A stretch of DNA of 64,000 bases from Thermococcus gorgonarius (lineage in GTDB: Archaea; Methanobacteriota_B; Thermococci; Thermococcales; Thermococcaceae), in contig NZ_CP014855.1 of the NCBI RefSeq assembly GCF_002214385.1, forward strand, positions 1,116,001-1,180,000, in the 5' to 3' direction. The notes under the pieces were generated by a model. That model made no database searches, had not been told where the DNA came from, and was given only the letters and a program-made list of their open reading frames with translations. Shown here piece by piece: positions 29,744-38,747 of this stretch (position 1 is its first letter; every line of letters begins with the position of its first letter). A program made the position numbers and the translations under genes.

Positions 29744-30748
29744 ATGAACTGGAGGAAGACCGCGTTCGGAGTTTTCCTCATTGTCATGGTGTTGAACCTG
29801 CAGTTGATTGCGGCTCCTCAGGCCATGGCAATGAGCACGAACAACTCCAGCATAACCTTCCGCAGGGCGGTAGTTGCATGGTACGATGAGAAGGGCAAAC
29901 TTCAGATGAACGTGACTTGGATCAACAAAGTTGTGAACTTCACCAACCTGACTAACGGCTGTCCGCTCCACGAGTCCAACGTGACTCCTAAAGTGAACGT
30001 TTCAGTGGTTACCTTATACAACATCACGGAGGAGAATGATCAGCTGCTGTTCTTCAGGCTGAACTTCTACAACAGCACGTTCAACTACACGATGTACGCG
30101 CTCGTTTACAGGGCAGAGAGGAGTCAGTACAACTTCACTTTGATCACAAGGATCCTCACAGACAAAAAAGGAGGGTACTGGCTCTTTGTTAATGACATGA
30201 ACATTGCTCCAAAAGATGAAAACAGAATTCTACCTGTTGGCGACGTTATTGTTGTTAAGAATAACCTTACTCTCTCGGAGTACTACTGGACTCTTAATAA
30301 GGTTCTCATGGAGCTTAGAAAGCACGATGAGACGAAGTGGATCTGGGACAGGAGCGCCTACGAGCTGAGGCACTTATCACACCTAGTGAAGCTTAAACTA
30401 CCAGAATATAATATCTACAAAACAGTGGGGATAAGTATTACTATGGATGATTCAGTAACTGCCTGTGTTTTCCCACTGAATTCTCTTATTTCAATAAAGT
30501 TTATATGCACTCAACCAGAAGCCCCCTCCTGGGTTATAGCCGGCGCCTGTTGCGCCTCTTTGTATGCAATAGTTATTGGCTGTGCTTCAGCATGTGTGCT
30601 CTCTGGTGGGGCCGCATGTATAGCTTGTATTGCGGGAGGTGTCTTCGCATCCTGGGCTTCACTCTCGGGATGCTATGGTTACTGCCCCTCAATGCAGGTA
30701 TGCGTTTATGTGCTCTGGTTTAAAGTCACATGTGGAACATTATGGTGA
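29744..30748 (+). CDS. Secreted precursor with halocin C8-like ten-cysteine C-terminal domain
   Basis: A 334-residue protein. A signal peptide covers about residues 1 to 29. The middle (30-235) is hydrophilic with many N-glycosylation sequons (NSS, NVT, NFT, NLT, NTT-like). The last 75 residues (260-334, from APSWVIAGACC) hold ten cysteines in a Gly/Ala-rich, hydrophobic context. Mature halocin C8 is also about 75 residues with ten cysteines and is released from a larger precursor whose N-terminal part gives immunity. The likeness in size, cysteine count, order and composition suggests an archaeal bacteriocin. Cysteine spacing is not identical. Three small membrane-protein genes follow. ATG 29744 has GGGTGGTG. 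Confidence 0.65.
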   Translation: MNWRKTAFGVFLIVMVLNLQLIAAPQAMAMSTNNSSITFRRAVVAWYDEKGKLQMNVTWINKVVNFTNLTNGCPLHESNVTPKVNVSVVTLYNITEENDQLLFFRLNFYNSTFNYTMYALVYRAERSQYNFTLITRILTDKKGGYWLFVNDMNIAPKDENRILPVGDVIVVKNNLTLSEYYWTLNKVLMELRKHDETKWIWDRSAYELRHLSHLVKLKLPEYNIYKTVGISITMDDSVTACVFPLNSLISIKFICTQPEAPSWVIAGACCASLYAIVIGCASACVLSGGAACIACIAGGVFASWASLSGCYGYCPSMQVCVYVLWFKVTCGTLW

Positions 30749-30759
30749 GGGGAAGTAGT

Positions 30760-31026
30760 ATGCATTGGGTAGAGTACGGAGCTTACGCAGGAATACTTGG
30801 AGGGGCAGTTTACCTCCTTTTGCTTTTTACGTTCAGGGAATCCTTTGTAGGCAGGAATAGGGTCTCGTGGGCGGTCCAGCTGGAGATGGCAGTCTTCATG
30901 ATCCTCCTGGGTCTCATGAACTTGAAAGCTCGCAGTGGAGGCTCTTCCGAGTACTTGGGAGCAGTTGGATGGGTATGGCTGGTTGTGATCATACTCACAG
31001 TACTTATCGGCTTTAAGTGGCATTAG
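30760..31026 (+). CDS. Small membrane protein downstream of the cysteine-rich precursor
   Basis: An 88-residue protein with three hydrophobic segments (AYAGILGGAVYLLLLF; VQLEMAVFMILLGLMNL; GWVWLVVIILTVLIGF). It starts 11 bp after the precursor stop and has its own GGTGAGGGG site, so it is co-transcribed with it. Small three-helix proteins in this position are often immunity proteins, but nothing in the sequence proves that role. Confidence 0.65.
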   Translation: MHWVEYGAYAGILGGAVYLLLLFTFRESFVGRNRVSWAVQLEMAVFMILLGLMNLKARSGGSSEYLGAVGWVWLVVIILTVLIGFKWH

Positions 31027-31155
31027 CCCTATAAACGATTGTATTTCCCTGCTCTGAATTAGTCAAGAATGTTGTGATTGTTGCATTAGGCGTAACAATT
31101 TTTGTTTTCCCCAATTCCCCAAATTGAAGACGGGAAACTAAACGGGGGTGAAGCC

Positions 31156-31458
31156 ATGATCCCTGTCGAATACCTCCTCGGAGCTGGTTACGGTATTTCG
31201 CTGTGGTTGATAACATCTGGACTTCTAAAATACATTAAAGGGCCGAAGAGGTTCGCCTTCGTGCTTGAAAAAGATACGTTGAATCCCCTTCCAGAGGAGG
31301 AGCTTCCGGAGGATGTGAGGGAGTATAAAAACAGGCTTGAAGAATCATTTAAGCGGAGTGTACTTGAACGGACAAGAAAAACCGCCATTGTGGAGCTATT
31401 GATTGGGGTTGTTCTGTTAATCGTTACTGCGGCTATCACTTTAGCACTGGCGACATAG
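31156..31458 (+). CDS. Small two-helix membrane protein
   Basis: A 100-residue protein: an N-terminal membrane helix, a charged cytoplasmic stretch (about 28-75, rich in Glu and Arg) and a C-terminal membrane helix. ATG 31156 is preceded by GGGGGTGAAGCC; the upstream in-frame ATG at 31102 has no such site. Function unknown. It belongs to the run of small membrane proteins after the cysteine-rich precursor. Confidence 0.65.
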   Translation: MIPVEYLLGAGYGISLWLITSGLLKYIKGPKRFAFVLEKDTLNPLPEEELPEDVREYKNRLEESFKRSVLERTRKTAIVELLIGVVLLIVTAAITLALAT

Positions 31459-31496
31459 GCTATAAGCGTCTATTCCCATCAGCCGGAGGTGAAAAA

Positions 31497-31814
31497 ATGA
31501 ATACGCTGTCTAAACTAATTCCAATCCCATTCATGATCTTGGCGGTTGCATACGGCATATATGCAAAGGTGCTGTTACCCATCTTCGTTGGGATAGGGGG
31601 TATAGTGCTTTATGCTCTAAGCCTTAAAAGAGACGAAGAGGCCTCGGTAAAGCTAACGGGCCTCGTTGCCATGTTTTCCTCAATCTTTGCGCTCTGGGAG
31701 AATCCGGTTAGATATCTTGCAATAGTGGGCATTTTCCTGCTGGCAATCCTTGAATTCTCGGCGATGATGAGAAGAAGAGAAATAAAAAGGGCAACAGGTG
31801 GAGTTCAAAATTAG
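31497..31814 (+). CDS. Small multi-helix membrane protein
   Basis: A 105-residue protein with about four hydrophobic segments and a basic C-terminus (MMRRREIKRATGG). ATG 31497 follows GGAGGTGAAAAA. It lies 38 bp after the preceding small gene and overlaps the convergent ileS gene by 4 bp. No recognised family. Confidence 0.65.
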   Translation: MNTLSKLIPIPFMILAVAYGIYAKVLLPIFVGIGGIVLYALSLKRDEEASVKLTGLVAMFSSIFALWENPVRYLAIVGIFLLAILEFSAMMRRREIKRATGGVQN

Positions 31815-34800
31815 CCCTCCACCTTCTCAATCCCTATCTTTGCTTCAACCTCTGGCCACTCAACGACGTAGCCCTTTGCTTCTTCAAACCTAACCTCAAC
31901 TGCTCTTGTCTCTCCCTTTATGTAGTCGAGGTTCTCGCTGAGAAGCTCGCGGTTCTCGTCGGTGGTCTCTATCGTGACCACTATCCTGTCGTTGACGTCG
32001 AGGTCAAGCCTCTTCCTCATCTCCTGTATCCTCCTCACAAACTCCCTGGCGAGGCCCTCAGCCAAAAGCTCCCTCGTTAGGGTCTTGTCGATGAACACCT
32101 TTCCGCCCTCGAACTCCTCAGCAACGAGGAAGTCCGGAAGCTTCTCCTCGACGGTGAGGTGCTCCCTCGTGAGGTGGAAGGTCTTGCCCTCGATTTCAAC
32201 GTCCATCTCGCCCTTCTCGTAGAGTTCCCTGCCGTGTTCGTTTATCCACGCGATGACGAGCTTTGCGTCGCCCTTGAACTCCGGTCCAACTTTCGCGAAG
32301 TTCGGCTTTATGATGAGTTCGCGCTCGACCCTGCCGACCTTTACCTCCTTGGCGTTGAGCTGGTCCTTCAGCAGTCTGTTCAGCCTCTCGACGGCTTTCT
32401 TAACGGTCTCGTCCTCGGTCTCGATGATTATCCTCCTCACAGGGTAGCGGAGCTTTATCTTCGCCCTCTGCCTCGCTGATGAACCTGCCTCGACGATTTT
32501 TCTTACAACGTCCATCTCGCGCTCAAGCTCTTCGTCTATGGCCTTCTCATCGGCTTTTGGCCAGTCGAGCATGTGAACGCTCTCCACTCCAACGAACGGC
32601 CTCATGAGGTTCTGGTAGATCTCCTCGGCGATGTAGGGCGTAAACGGCGCCATGAGCCTGAGCAGAACGTCGAAGACCTTCCAGACGGTGTAGTAGGCCG
32701 CCAGCTTATCGGGGTCGTCGCCCTCAACCCACATGCGCTTCCTGATGAGCCTGATATACCACCTGCTTAAATCCTCGACGACGAAGTTGTAGATGGCCCT
32801 CGTTGCCCTCGTCAACCTGAAGGTCTCTATGCCCTCGGTAACCTCACCTATGAGGCTGTTGACCCTGCTGAGTATCCATTTGTCCTCCTCGCGGAAGGGA
32901 AGCTCCTCCGGCTTGAGCTTCGTCGGGTCGAAGCTGTCGAGGCTCATGTAGGTTGCGCTGAGCACGTAGACGTTCCACAGTATGTTGAGCATCCTCTTGA
33001 CCTGCTCAAGGCCCTTCCAGCTGAAGCGGAGGTTCTCCCACGGGTTGGTGGCCCAGAGCATGTAGAACCTGAACGGGTCTCTGCCCTCCTTCTGGACTAC
33101 CTCCTCCGGGCGGATTATGTTTCCAAGGCTCTTGCTCATCTTGTCGCCCTTCTCGTCGAGGACGTAGCCGTGCATGGCAACGGCCCTGTAGGGGACGGTG
33201 TCGAAGGCTATAACCGAGGCAGCCTGCTGGGAGTAGAACCACTTGGTGACCTGATCTTCACCCTCGACTATGAAGTCAGCGGGCCAGAGCTTCTCGAAGA
33301 GCTCCTTGTTCCTCGGGTAGTCGAGGGAGGCCCAGCTCGCTATTCCGCTGTCGAACCACACATCCACGACGTCCTTAACGCGGCGCATCTCCTTGCCGTT
33401 AACCTTTATGATGAAGGCATCAACGTAGGGCCTGTGGAGGTCTTCCGGCCCGAGCTTCTCCTCTATGACCTTTAGCTTCTCCTCGTAGCTCTCTGGCAGC
33501 TCTATCCTCTCGCCGTTGACCTCTATTGCCACGCTCTTTTCAACAAGCTCCTTAAAGCTTCCAACGACGTATATCTCGCCGTCCTCGCTCTGCCATATCG
33601 GGAGCGGAATTCCCCAGTAGCGCTGCCTGCTTATGACCCAGTCGCCGCTGTTCATGACGCCGTTGTCGTAGCGAACCTTGACCCACTCAGGGTACCAAAT
33701 TACCTTCTCGTCGTTCTCCTTGATTATCTTGTCCTTGACCCTGCTGACCTTGAGGAACCACTGGTCGGTTGCCCTGAATATGAGCGGCGTCTTACAGCGC
33801 CAGCAGTGCGGGTACTTGTGCTCTATTTCTCCAGCTTTCACGAGGTAGCCCTTCTCGGTGAGGTGCGCTATTATCTCCGGATCGGCGTCCTTGACGTAGA
33901 CACCCTTCCAGAAGCCCTCGGTGTAGCGTCCCTCGTCGTCAACCGGGCTGTAAACCGGCAGGCCGTATTTCTGACCAACCTCGAAGTCCTCCTCACCGTG
34001 GCCGGGGGCTGTGTGGACTAAACCGGTACCATCCTCCAGCGTTACGTGCTCACCGAGGATAACCCTGTGAGCCCACTCGTACTTCTCGCGGAACTCCTTT
34101 TGGGCTGGATACTCGTCCATGAGGACGTGGACGTAGCGGATGCCCTCAAGCTCCTCACCCTTGAAGGTTTCAACGATTTCACCCTTTACACCGACCTCGG
34201 TCAGAACTCTCTCAACCAGGGCCTTCGCTATTATCCAGTACTCCTCGCCCTTCTCGGTCTCGACCCTAACCTTGGCGTACTCGTACTCGGGGTGGACAGC
34301 TACAGCTAAGTTGGCCGGCAGTGTCCACGGTGTCGTCGTCCAGATGAGGAGGTACTCGTTCTCCCTGCCCTCAACAGGGAACTTCACGTAGATGCTCGGG
34401 TCTTTCCTGAGCTTGTACTCGCCGCGAACCTCGTGTTCAGCGAGGGCAGTCTCACAGCGCGGACACCAGTGGAGAACGCGCTTGTCCTTCTCCAAGAGCC
34501 CCTTCTCCCAGGCCCTCTTGAGCGTGAACCAGCCCGATTCGATGTACTCGTTCTTTATGGTCATGTAGGGGTTGTCCCAGTCCATCCAGACGCCGAGCTG
34601 CTTGAACTGCTCGGTCATGATTTTGAGGTTGTTGAGGGCGAACTCCTTACACTTCCTTATGAAGTTCTCGACGCCTATCTCGGTCTCTATATCCTTCTTG
34701 GTCTTAAGTCCCAGAGCTTGCTCGACCTTGACCTCGATCGGGAGGCCGTGCATGTCGAAGCCCGGCTGTCTGCGGACGTTGTACCCTTGCATCGTCCTGA

Positions 34801-35014
34801 AGCGTATCACCATGTCCTTGATGATCTTGTTCCACGCCGTGCCAAGGTGTATAGCACCGCTGACGTAAGGCGGCCCGTCGAGGAAGTAGTATTTGGGCCC
34901 GTTGGCTCTGCTGGCTTTGACCTTCTCGTAGACCTCGTTCTCCTTCCAAAAGCGCTCTATCTTCTCCTCAAGCTTCCCTGGACTGTACTCCCTAAACTCC
35001 GGCTCTTTAATCAT
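31811..35014 (-). CDS. ileS: Isoleucyl-tRNA synthetase
   Basis: A 1067-residue class I synthetase that charges tRNA-Ile. The HIGH-type motif is GAIHLGTAW near residue 55, and KMSKS is present as DKMSKSLGN near residue 600. The editing domain has [19 protein letters not shown]. Zinc-ligand type cysteine pairs are CPRCETAL and CWRCKTPL. Length and C-terminal domain are of the archaeal/eukaryal kind. ATG 35014 follows GGAGGGG. The unit appears monocistronic. Confidence 0.97.
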   Translation of the reverse strand: MIKEPEFREYSPGKLEEKIERFWKENEVYEKVKASRANGPKYYFLDGPPYVSGAIHLGTAWNKIIKDMVIRFRTMQGYNVRRQPGFDMHGLPIEVKVEQALGLKTKKDIETEIGVENFIRKCKEFALNNLKIMTEQFKQLGVWMDWDNPYMTIKNEYIESGWFTLKRAWEKGLLEKDKRVLHWCPRCETALAEHEVRGEYKLRKDPSIYVKFPVEGRENEYLLIWTTTPWTLPANLAVAVHPEYEYAKVRVETEKGEEYWIIAKALVERVLTEVGVKGEIVETFKGEELEGIRYVHVLMDEYPAQKEFREKYEWAHRVILGEHVTLEDGTGLVHTAPGHGEEDFEVGQKYGLPVYSPVDDEGRYTEGFWKGVYVKDADPEIIAHLTEKGYLVKAGEIEHKYPHCWRCKTPLIFRATDQWFLKVSRVKDKIIKENDEKVIWYPEWVKVRYDNGVMNSGDWVISRQRYWGIPLPIWQSEDGEIYVVGSFKELVEKSVAIEVNGERIELPESYEEKLKVIEEKLGPEDLHRPYVDAFIIKVNGKEMRRVKDVVDVWFDSGIASWASLDYPRNKELFEKLWPADFIVEGEDQVTKWFYSQQAASVIAFDTVPYRAVAMHGYVLDEKGDKMSKSLGNIIRPEEVVQKEGRDPFRFYMLWATNPWENLRFSWKGLEQVKRMLNILWNVYVLSATYMSLDSFDPTKLKPEELPFREEDKWILSRVNSLIGEVTEGIETFRLTRATRAIYNFVVEDLSRWYIRLIRKRMWVEGDDPDKLAAYYTVWKVFDVLLRLMAPFTPYIAEEIYQNLMRPFVGVESVHMLDWPKADEKAIDEELEREMDVVRKIVEAGSSARQRAKIKLRYPVRRIIIETEDETVKKAVERLNRLLKDQLNAKEVKVGRVERELIIKPNFAKVGPEFKGDAKLVIAWINEHGRELYEKGEMDVEIEGKTFHLTREHLTVEEKLPDFLVAEEFEGGKVFIDKTLTRELLAEGLAREFVRRIQEMRKRLDLDVNDRIVVTIETTDENRELLSENLDYIKGETRAVEVRFEEAKGYVVEWPEVEAKIGIEKVEG

Positions 35015-35136
35015 TGAAAACCCCTCCAGAAGTGATAATCAATGCTAACCCAGAAGAGGGCCTAAGCCGCGAAACGGGCGAAGCGAAGGATAAAACACTC
35101 CCCCCTCATGGGTATCGGGCCAAAGTTGGGGATTTT

Positions 35137-35145
35137 ATTTATAAG
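35137..35145 (+). promoter_or_regulatory. TATA box of the ITPase-like gene
   Basis: TTTTATTTATAAGG lies about 35 bases before the GTG start at 35176, with AAGGGGGA as ribosome-binding site between. It also argues against the much longer open frame that begins at 35014. Confidence 0.6.
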
Positions 35146-35175
35146 GTTTTTGGAATCTCTCCAAGGGGGATTATC

Positions 35176-35757
35176 GTGAGGATTGCCGTTGGCTCAACAA
35201 ACCCGACCAAAGTTCTGGCCGTTAAAGAGGTCATGGAGATGATTTACGGGGACGTCGAGGTCTTTGGCGTTGAAGTCGAGAGTGGCGTGCCAGACCAGCC
35301 CGTTGGAATGGAGGAGACCATCAGAGGGGCGATGAACCGCGCCCGGCAAGCCCTGGAGAAGGGAAACGCGGACATGGGAGTTGGAATCGAGGCAGGCGTT
35401 TACCCAGTTCCGCACTCCCTCACGGGCTACTTCGACATCCAGTTCTGCGCTATCCTCGATAGGGAAGGCCAGATTACCATAGGCCACGGGCCTGGCTTTG
35501 AGTATCCGCCTTACGTCATCAAGAGGATAAAGGAAGGAGTTGAGGCAGGGAAGGCCATGGACGAGCTCGTCGGGGAGAAGGACCTGAAGAGGAAAACCGG
35601 TGCCATAGGCTACCTCACGCATGGAATCCTACCGAGAAAGGAGCTGAACAAGCTTGCCGTGCTCATGGCTATGGTTCCGCGGATGAATCCAGAGCTCTTT
35701 GGTTTGAAAAATGTGCCCTCCCCGACCGCCCCCCGCTCACCGCTCACGGGGGTGTGA
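35176..35757 (+). CDS. Inosine/xanthosine triphosphatase (DUF84/YjjX family)
   Basis: A 193-residue house-cleaning enzyme that hydrolyses non-canonical purine nucleoside triphosphates. The family start is [37 protein letters not shown] and an acidic [10 protein letters not shown] segment follow. GTG 35176 is chosen from the family start and the TATA box. The last dozen residues ([13 protein letters not shown]) look like an added tail and are encoded across the complement of a probable H/ACA RNA (35712-35770), so the coding tail may be shaped by the RNA. Confidence 0.88.
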   Translation: MRIAVGSTNPTKVLAVKEVMEMIYGDVEVFGVEVESGVPDQPVGMEETIRGAMNRARQALEKGNADMGVGIEAGVYPVPHSLTGYFDIQFCAILDREGQITIGHGPGFEYPPYVIKRIKEGVEAGKAMDELVGEKDLKRKTGAIGYLTHGILPRKELNKLAVLMAMVPRMNPELFGLKNVPSPTAPRSPLTGV

Positions 35758-35770
35758 GAGGGGAGGGCGT
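35712..35770 (-). ncRNA. Probable single-hairpin H/ACA guide RNA
   Basis: Read on the minus strand: lower stem GCCCTCCCC with GGGGAGGGC (nine pairs), an internal loop of TCTCACA on the 5' side and GCGGTC on the 3' side, an upper stem CCCCCG/CGGGGG closed by TGAGCGGTGAG (K-loop-like, with TGA and GAG), then ACA and a T-run. The loop-to-ACA distance is 15 bases, within the 14 to 16 known for pseudouridylation pockets. GC content is far above the surroundings. A minus-strand TATA-like CTTAAAATT near 35792 would start transcription at about 35768. It overlaps the 3' end of the plus-strand ITPase gene. Confidence 0.7.
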
Positions 35771-35787
35771 AGAAAGTTGTGTCTGAG

Positions 35788-35798
35788 AATTTTAAGCG
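35788..35798 (-). promoter_or_regulatory. TATA-like element for the single-hairpin RNA
   Basis: On the minus strand CGCTTAAAATTCTC is centred about 25 bases before the predicted RNA 5' end. It overlaps the stop codon of the upstream gene. Confidence 0.45.
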
Positions 35799-36166
35799 TT
35801 TTCCACCTGCCTCTCTTCCTCAGGCTCACCCTTCCTCCTGCTCTCGTTCTTGATGACCTGGATGACATAATCTATGAACTTCCTGACTTCCTCAAGCTCT
35901 TCCTCCGGAATATCGGCTATCTTCTTGTTCTTGGTCTTGTAGGTGAGCAACTTGAGGAGTGCGAGCCTTCCGAGGGCTGTCCTTGTGCTTATCTCACCGT
36001 TTTTCCAGTCGCGCCAGATTGCGTTCGCTATGCCGTAGAACTCGGGTATGCTGTCCAGTCCGGGGTCGCCGACGTCTATGACCTCCTTTCCTAGGTACTT
36101 GTAGCGCTTCTCCTTCTCCTCCTTCGAGAACTCCTTGGTCTTGCCCTTTATGTATTCGTGCACCAT
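35792..36166 (-). CDS. Hypothetical helical protein
   Basis: A 124-residue, highly charged, probably all-helical soluble protein. It has no recognised domain; the central GIANAIWRDWKNGEISTRTALGRL stretch is the most distinctive part. ATG 36166 is preceded by GGAGGTGAT. The open frame extends further upstream without a ribosome-binding site. It lies 52 bp after the two-helix membrane-protein gene and may be in its operon. Confidence 0.65.
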   Translation of the reverse strand: MVHEYIKGKTKEFSKEEKEKRYKYLGKEVIDVGDPGLDSIPEFYGIANAIWRDWKNGEISTRTALGRLALLKLLTYKTKNKKIADIPEEELEEVRKFIDYVIQVIKNESRRKGEPEEERQVENA

Positions 36167-36218
36167 ACCTATCACCTCCAGACTAATTTTAGCATAACTT
36201 TTTATTAACCTTTCGTTA

Positions 36219-36890
36219 TCAAATCTCTTGACCCGGGAGAAGGGTTTCAAGGAGGAGTCTTAGGGGTTTATTGTCCACAGTCTCAAGGGACGTCATTACC
36301 TCCTCTATCGGCACCTTACCTCGCCTATACGAAACGTAGAGGTAGAGGGCATAGGCTGCAACCTTTGGATCCCCTTCCTTAGTGGCCTCCATGGCATTGG
36401 CCAGAAGAGGATCCTCCAGGAGCCTATCGGCAAGAGAGAGAAGCCCATCCAAGTCGTCATTTTCAAGTGCGTTTTCCAAAGGGGTGTAGAACTCCTTGAT
36501 AAGCTTTTTAGCAGCTCTTCCCCTTTCACTAAGATCAAAAGTCTCCACTTTCTTGTTTCGGTTTAGGTAATAAACGACCACCATAAGGGCAAATCCCAGC
36601 GCCAGAACCGAGTATATGCCGATTGAAAGTCCTGAGAGTCCTCCGATGGTTCCCCCGTATTGAACCCTGATGTAATAGAGGATCACCAGCCCGCCGATAA
36701 TCCAGGCTAGAGCGATCCAAACGTAAGTCATGGGAAAATGACTCCCAACTTCCGCGGGAGGCTTTTTTCTGCTCTCCTCATTAAGAAGGCTCTGTTCGGC
36801 TATGTCAACAAGAGCCTGAAGTCGCTTTTTCCTGAGCTGAATCTGGTCAAGCACACCCTTAAGGCCACTCCCGCTTGCTTCCAAGGTCAC
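36219..36890 (-). CDS. Membrane protein with coiled N-terminus and helical tail
   Basis: A 223-residue protein. A charged helix (about 10-50) precedes two membrane helices (MTYVWIALAWIIGGLVILYYI and YSVLALGFALMVVVYYL). A helical, TPR-like cytoplasmic tail of about 110 residues follows. It starts at GTG 36890, or at TTG 36884 if GGGGGAGTG is the ribosome-binding site. It follows the flippase-like gene by 23 bp. Function unknown. Confidence 0.65.
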   Translation of the reverse strand: MTLEASGSGLKGVLDQIQLRKKRLQALVDIAEQSLLNEESRKKPPAEVGSHFPMTYVWIALAWIIGGLVILYYIRVQYGGTIGGLSGLSIGIYSVLALGFALMVVVYYLNRNKKVETFDLSERGRAAKKLIKEFYTPLENALENDDLDGLLSLADRLLEDPLLANAMEATKEGDPKVAAYALYLYVSYRRGKVPIEEVMTSLETVDNKPLRLLLETLLPGQEI

Positions 36891-36913
36891 TCCCCCGTTC
36901 GTAAATGACCACG

Positions 36914-37780
36914 TTACTCATCCAATAAACTTTTCTGAGATGACAGAACCCGGTAGAACACGAACGCCCCTGGAATTATGTACACGTACTGGGTGAGGAA
37001 TTTGTAAAGAAAGGCAACTCCAACGGCTTTCCCACTAATATCAAGTGCAAGCACGATGCCAAGCTCGTTTCCACCGACTCCCCCGGGCGTTCCAATCATC
37101 CCCAGAACAGTGGAATACAGGACGGCAACAAATGCACTGGTCAGCTTGAATTCCCATCCAAAAGCTCTTCCAGTTGAGATTAAAGCCAGAGACGAAAAGA
37201 AAACTTGGACGAGAGTTGAGATAAAAGCCGCCGGGAGGTTACCCTTTTTGGCCAGCTTCCAACCCGAATAGAATTCCTCTATGAACTTTTCCTGCCTCAG
37301 GAGTTCGAAGGGTTTGGCGATAACCCTGTAAAGGGAGTCCTCATGAAAAATCGCCCACAGAAACAGAACTACAACGGGAACAGCATACCATGATCCATTC
37401 AACAGAAGAACAAAAAGTCCGGGTAAGAGCTCAAAGACAGCGACCATGGCGGAAGTCCCAATTGAACGAACCCACCCAATCCCAAGGTATTTGCACTTGA
37501 TGAGTGTCCCAAGGGCGGAGTTTACCGATATTGAAACGTAGCTGCCCATCAGGTTCAGGAGGAGCAGTTTTTTAAAGGACACTCCCGCGTGGCCCAGAAT
37601 GAAATACCAAGAGGCAGTGTACAGGAGAAAGGCAAAAATTCCCGCGGCGAATGCAACCAGCAGATACCAGGGTTCCTCAAAGTGAAAATTGGAACTGCCG
37701 GTTTCATCCCCGATCCGGTAGAGAAAAAAGAGCACAATGAGAAGAGTTATCAAAAGGGAAAAGACCTTTCGTTTTCTCAA
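36914..37780 (-). CDS. UPF0104 / LPG-synthase-TM-like membrane protein
   Basis: A 288-residue protein with seven or eight membrane helices, of the family that includes the flippase domain of lysyl-phosphatidylglycerol synthase. The family motif GTPGGVGGNELG is clear (near residue 232). In archaea such proteins are thought to move lipid-linked molecules, but the substrate is unknown. It starts at TTG with GGGGGAGT before it, three bases after the speE stop, so it is in the speE transcript. Confidence 0.78.
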   Translation of the reverse strand: MRKRKVFSLLITLLIVLFFLYRIGDETGSSNFHFEEPWYLLVAFAAGIFAFLLYTASWYFILGHAGVSFKKLLLLNLMGSYVSISVNSALGTLIKCKYLGIGWVRSIGTSAMVAVFELLPGLFVLLLNGSWYAVPVVVLFLWAIFHEDSLYRVIAKPFELLRQEKFIEEFYSGWKLAKKGNLPAAFISTLVQVFFSSLALISTGRAFGWEFKLTSAFVAVLYSTVLGMIGTPGGVGGNELGIVLALDISGKAVGVAFLYKFLTQYVYIIPGAFVFYRVLSSQKSLLDE

Positions 37781-37783
37781 TAT

Positions 37784-38653
37784 TTACTCCCCCGATTCCA
37801 AAAGCTCCCTAACGTACTTGGGCATCTGGAAGAGTGTCTCATGCCTCTCCGGATCGTAGTAGTATAGTTTGAGCCCCTTTGCCCTTTCGAGATCTACCTT
37901 TCTAAAATCTACGTCACCTTTTACACCAACTAGGAAACTCCAGGGTGAGGCATAGCCTATCACTGGAAAGCTAAAGTAATAGACCCTGTCAAATACTTTT
38001 TTCATTGCCCTGTACGCATCTATGAGCTCGCTGGTGAAGAGATAAACGCTTCCCGCCTGGGTTATGTACAGACCTGGGTCGTTCAGTTTCTCGTAGGCAT
38101 CACGGTAGAAGTCCTCGGAGAACAGAAGCTTTGCGGGACCAACGGGATCCGTGGAGTCCACGATTATCACGTCGAATCTCTCTCCAGTTTCCTTTAGATA
38201 CTTGACCCCATCGCCGATTATGAGCTCGGCCCTGGGTTCTTCCTTTTTTATGAGCCTCTCAAGGAGGTCCTTTGCAACGTCGAGGTACAGGTAAGAGGCT
38301 TCAACAACCCCCTCGTCTATCTCAACCATTACGGCCCTTTCAACTTCTCCATGCTTCAAGACTTCTCTCAAAGTTCCCCCATCGCCCCCGCCTATAACCA
38401 GAACCCTACTTGGTTTTGGGTGAGCAAGCATTACGGGGTGAACCAAGACCTCGTGATAACTCTCTTCACCCACCTCCACGAGCTGGACAGTGCCGTCCAA
38501 AACTAAAAGCTTTCCAAAGCCCTCGGTTTCGTATATTTCAAGCCTCTGATACTGCGTTTGAGTTTCAAAGAGCCTCCTCTTAACCTTAAAACCGACACCG
38601 TATCCACGGGGGTACCATTCAATGAAAGCGTTATCTTCAGCGTTGAATCCCAT
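37784..38653 (-). CDS. speE: Aminopropyltransferase (spermidine synthase family)
   Basis: A 289-residue enzyme that transfers aminopropyl groups from decarboxylated SAM. The SAM site is [15 protein letters not shown], the acidic strand end is [12 protein letters not shown], and the catalytic segment is [12 protein letters not shown]. In Thermococcus the homologue prefers agmatine and makes N1-aminopropylagmatine on the way to spermidine. ATG 38653 follows GGTGGTGGCT. The arginine decarboxylase gene is 600 bp away, so the window holds two successive steps of polyamine synthesis. Confidence 0.93.
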   Translation of the reverse strand: MGFNAEDNAFIEWYPRGYGVGFKVKRRLFETQTQYQRLEIYETEGFGKLLVLDGTVQLVEVGEESYHEVLVHPVMLAHPKPSRVLVIGGGDGGTLREVLKHGEVERAVMVEIDEGVVEASYLYLDVAKDLLERLIKKEEPRAELIIGDGVKYLKETGERFDVIIVDSTDPVGPAKLLFSEDFYRDAYEKLNDPGLYITQAGSVYLFTSELIDAYRAMKKVFDRVYYFSFPVIGYASPWSFLVGVKGDVDFRKVDLERAKGLKLYYYDPERHETLFQMPKYVRELLESGE

Positions 38654-38716
38654 AGCCACCACCACTAAAACAGGGGAGGTTGATGTTTTAAACCTAATGG
38701 CAACGGTCGGGACAAA

Positions 38717-38726
38717 AGTTATAAAC
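38717..38726 (+). promoter_or_regulatory. TATA box of a probable leaderless gene
   Basis: AGTTATAAAC is centred about 26 bases before ATG 38748. No ribosome-binding site precedes that ATG, so transcription probably begins at it. Confidence 0.5.
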
Positions 38727-38747
38727 CTCTACTATTGGGTATCAACC

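Noticed and set aside
34433-35017. 194-codon plus-strand open frame opposite ileS
   Set aside because: Antisense shadow of the synthetase; the ileS motifs are intact on the minus strand.
35014-35175. 54-codon extension of the ITPase gene
   Set aside because: It contains the TATA box of the gene and does not match the family start at [10 protein letters not shown].
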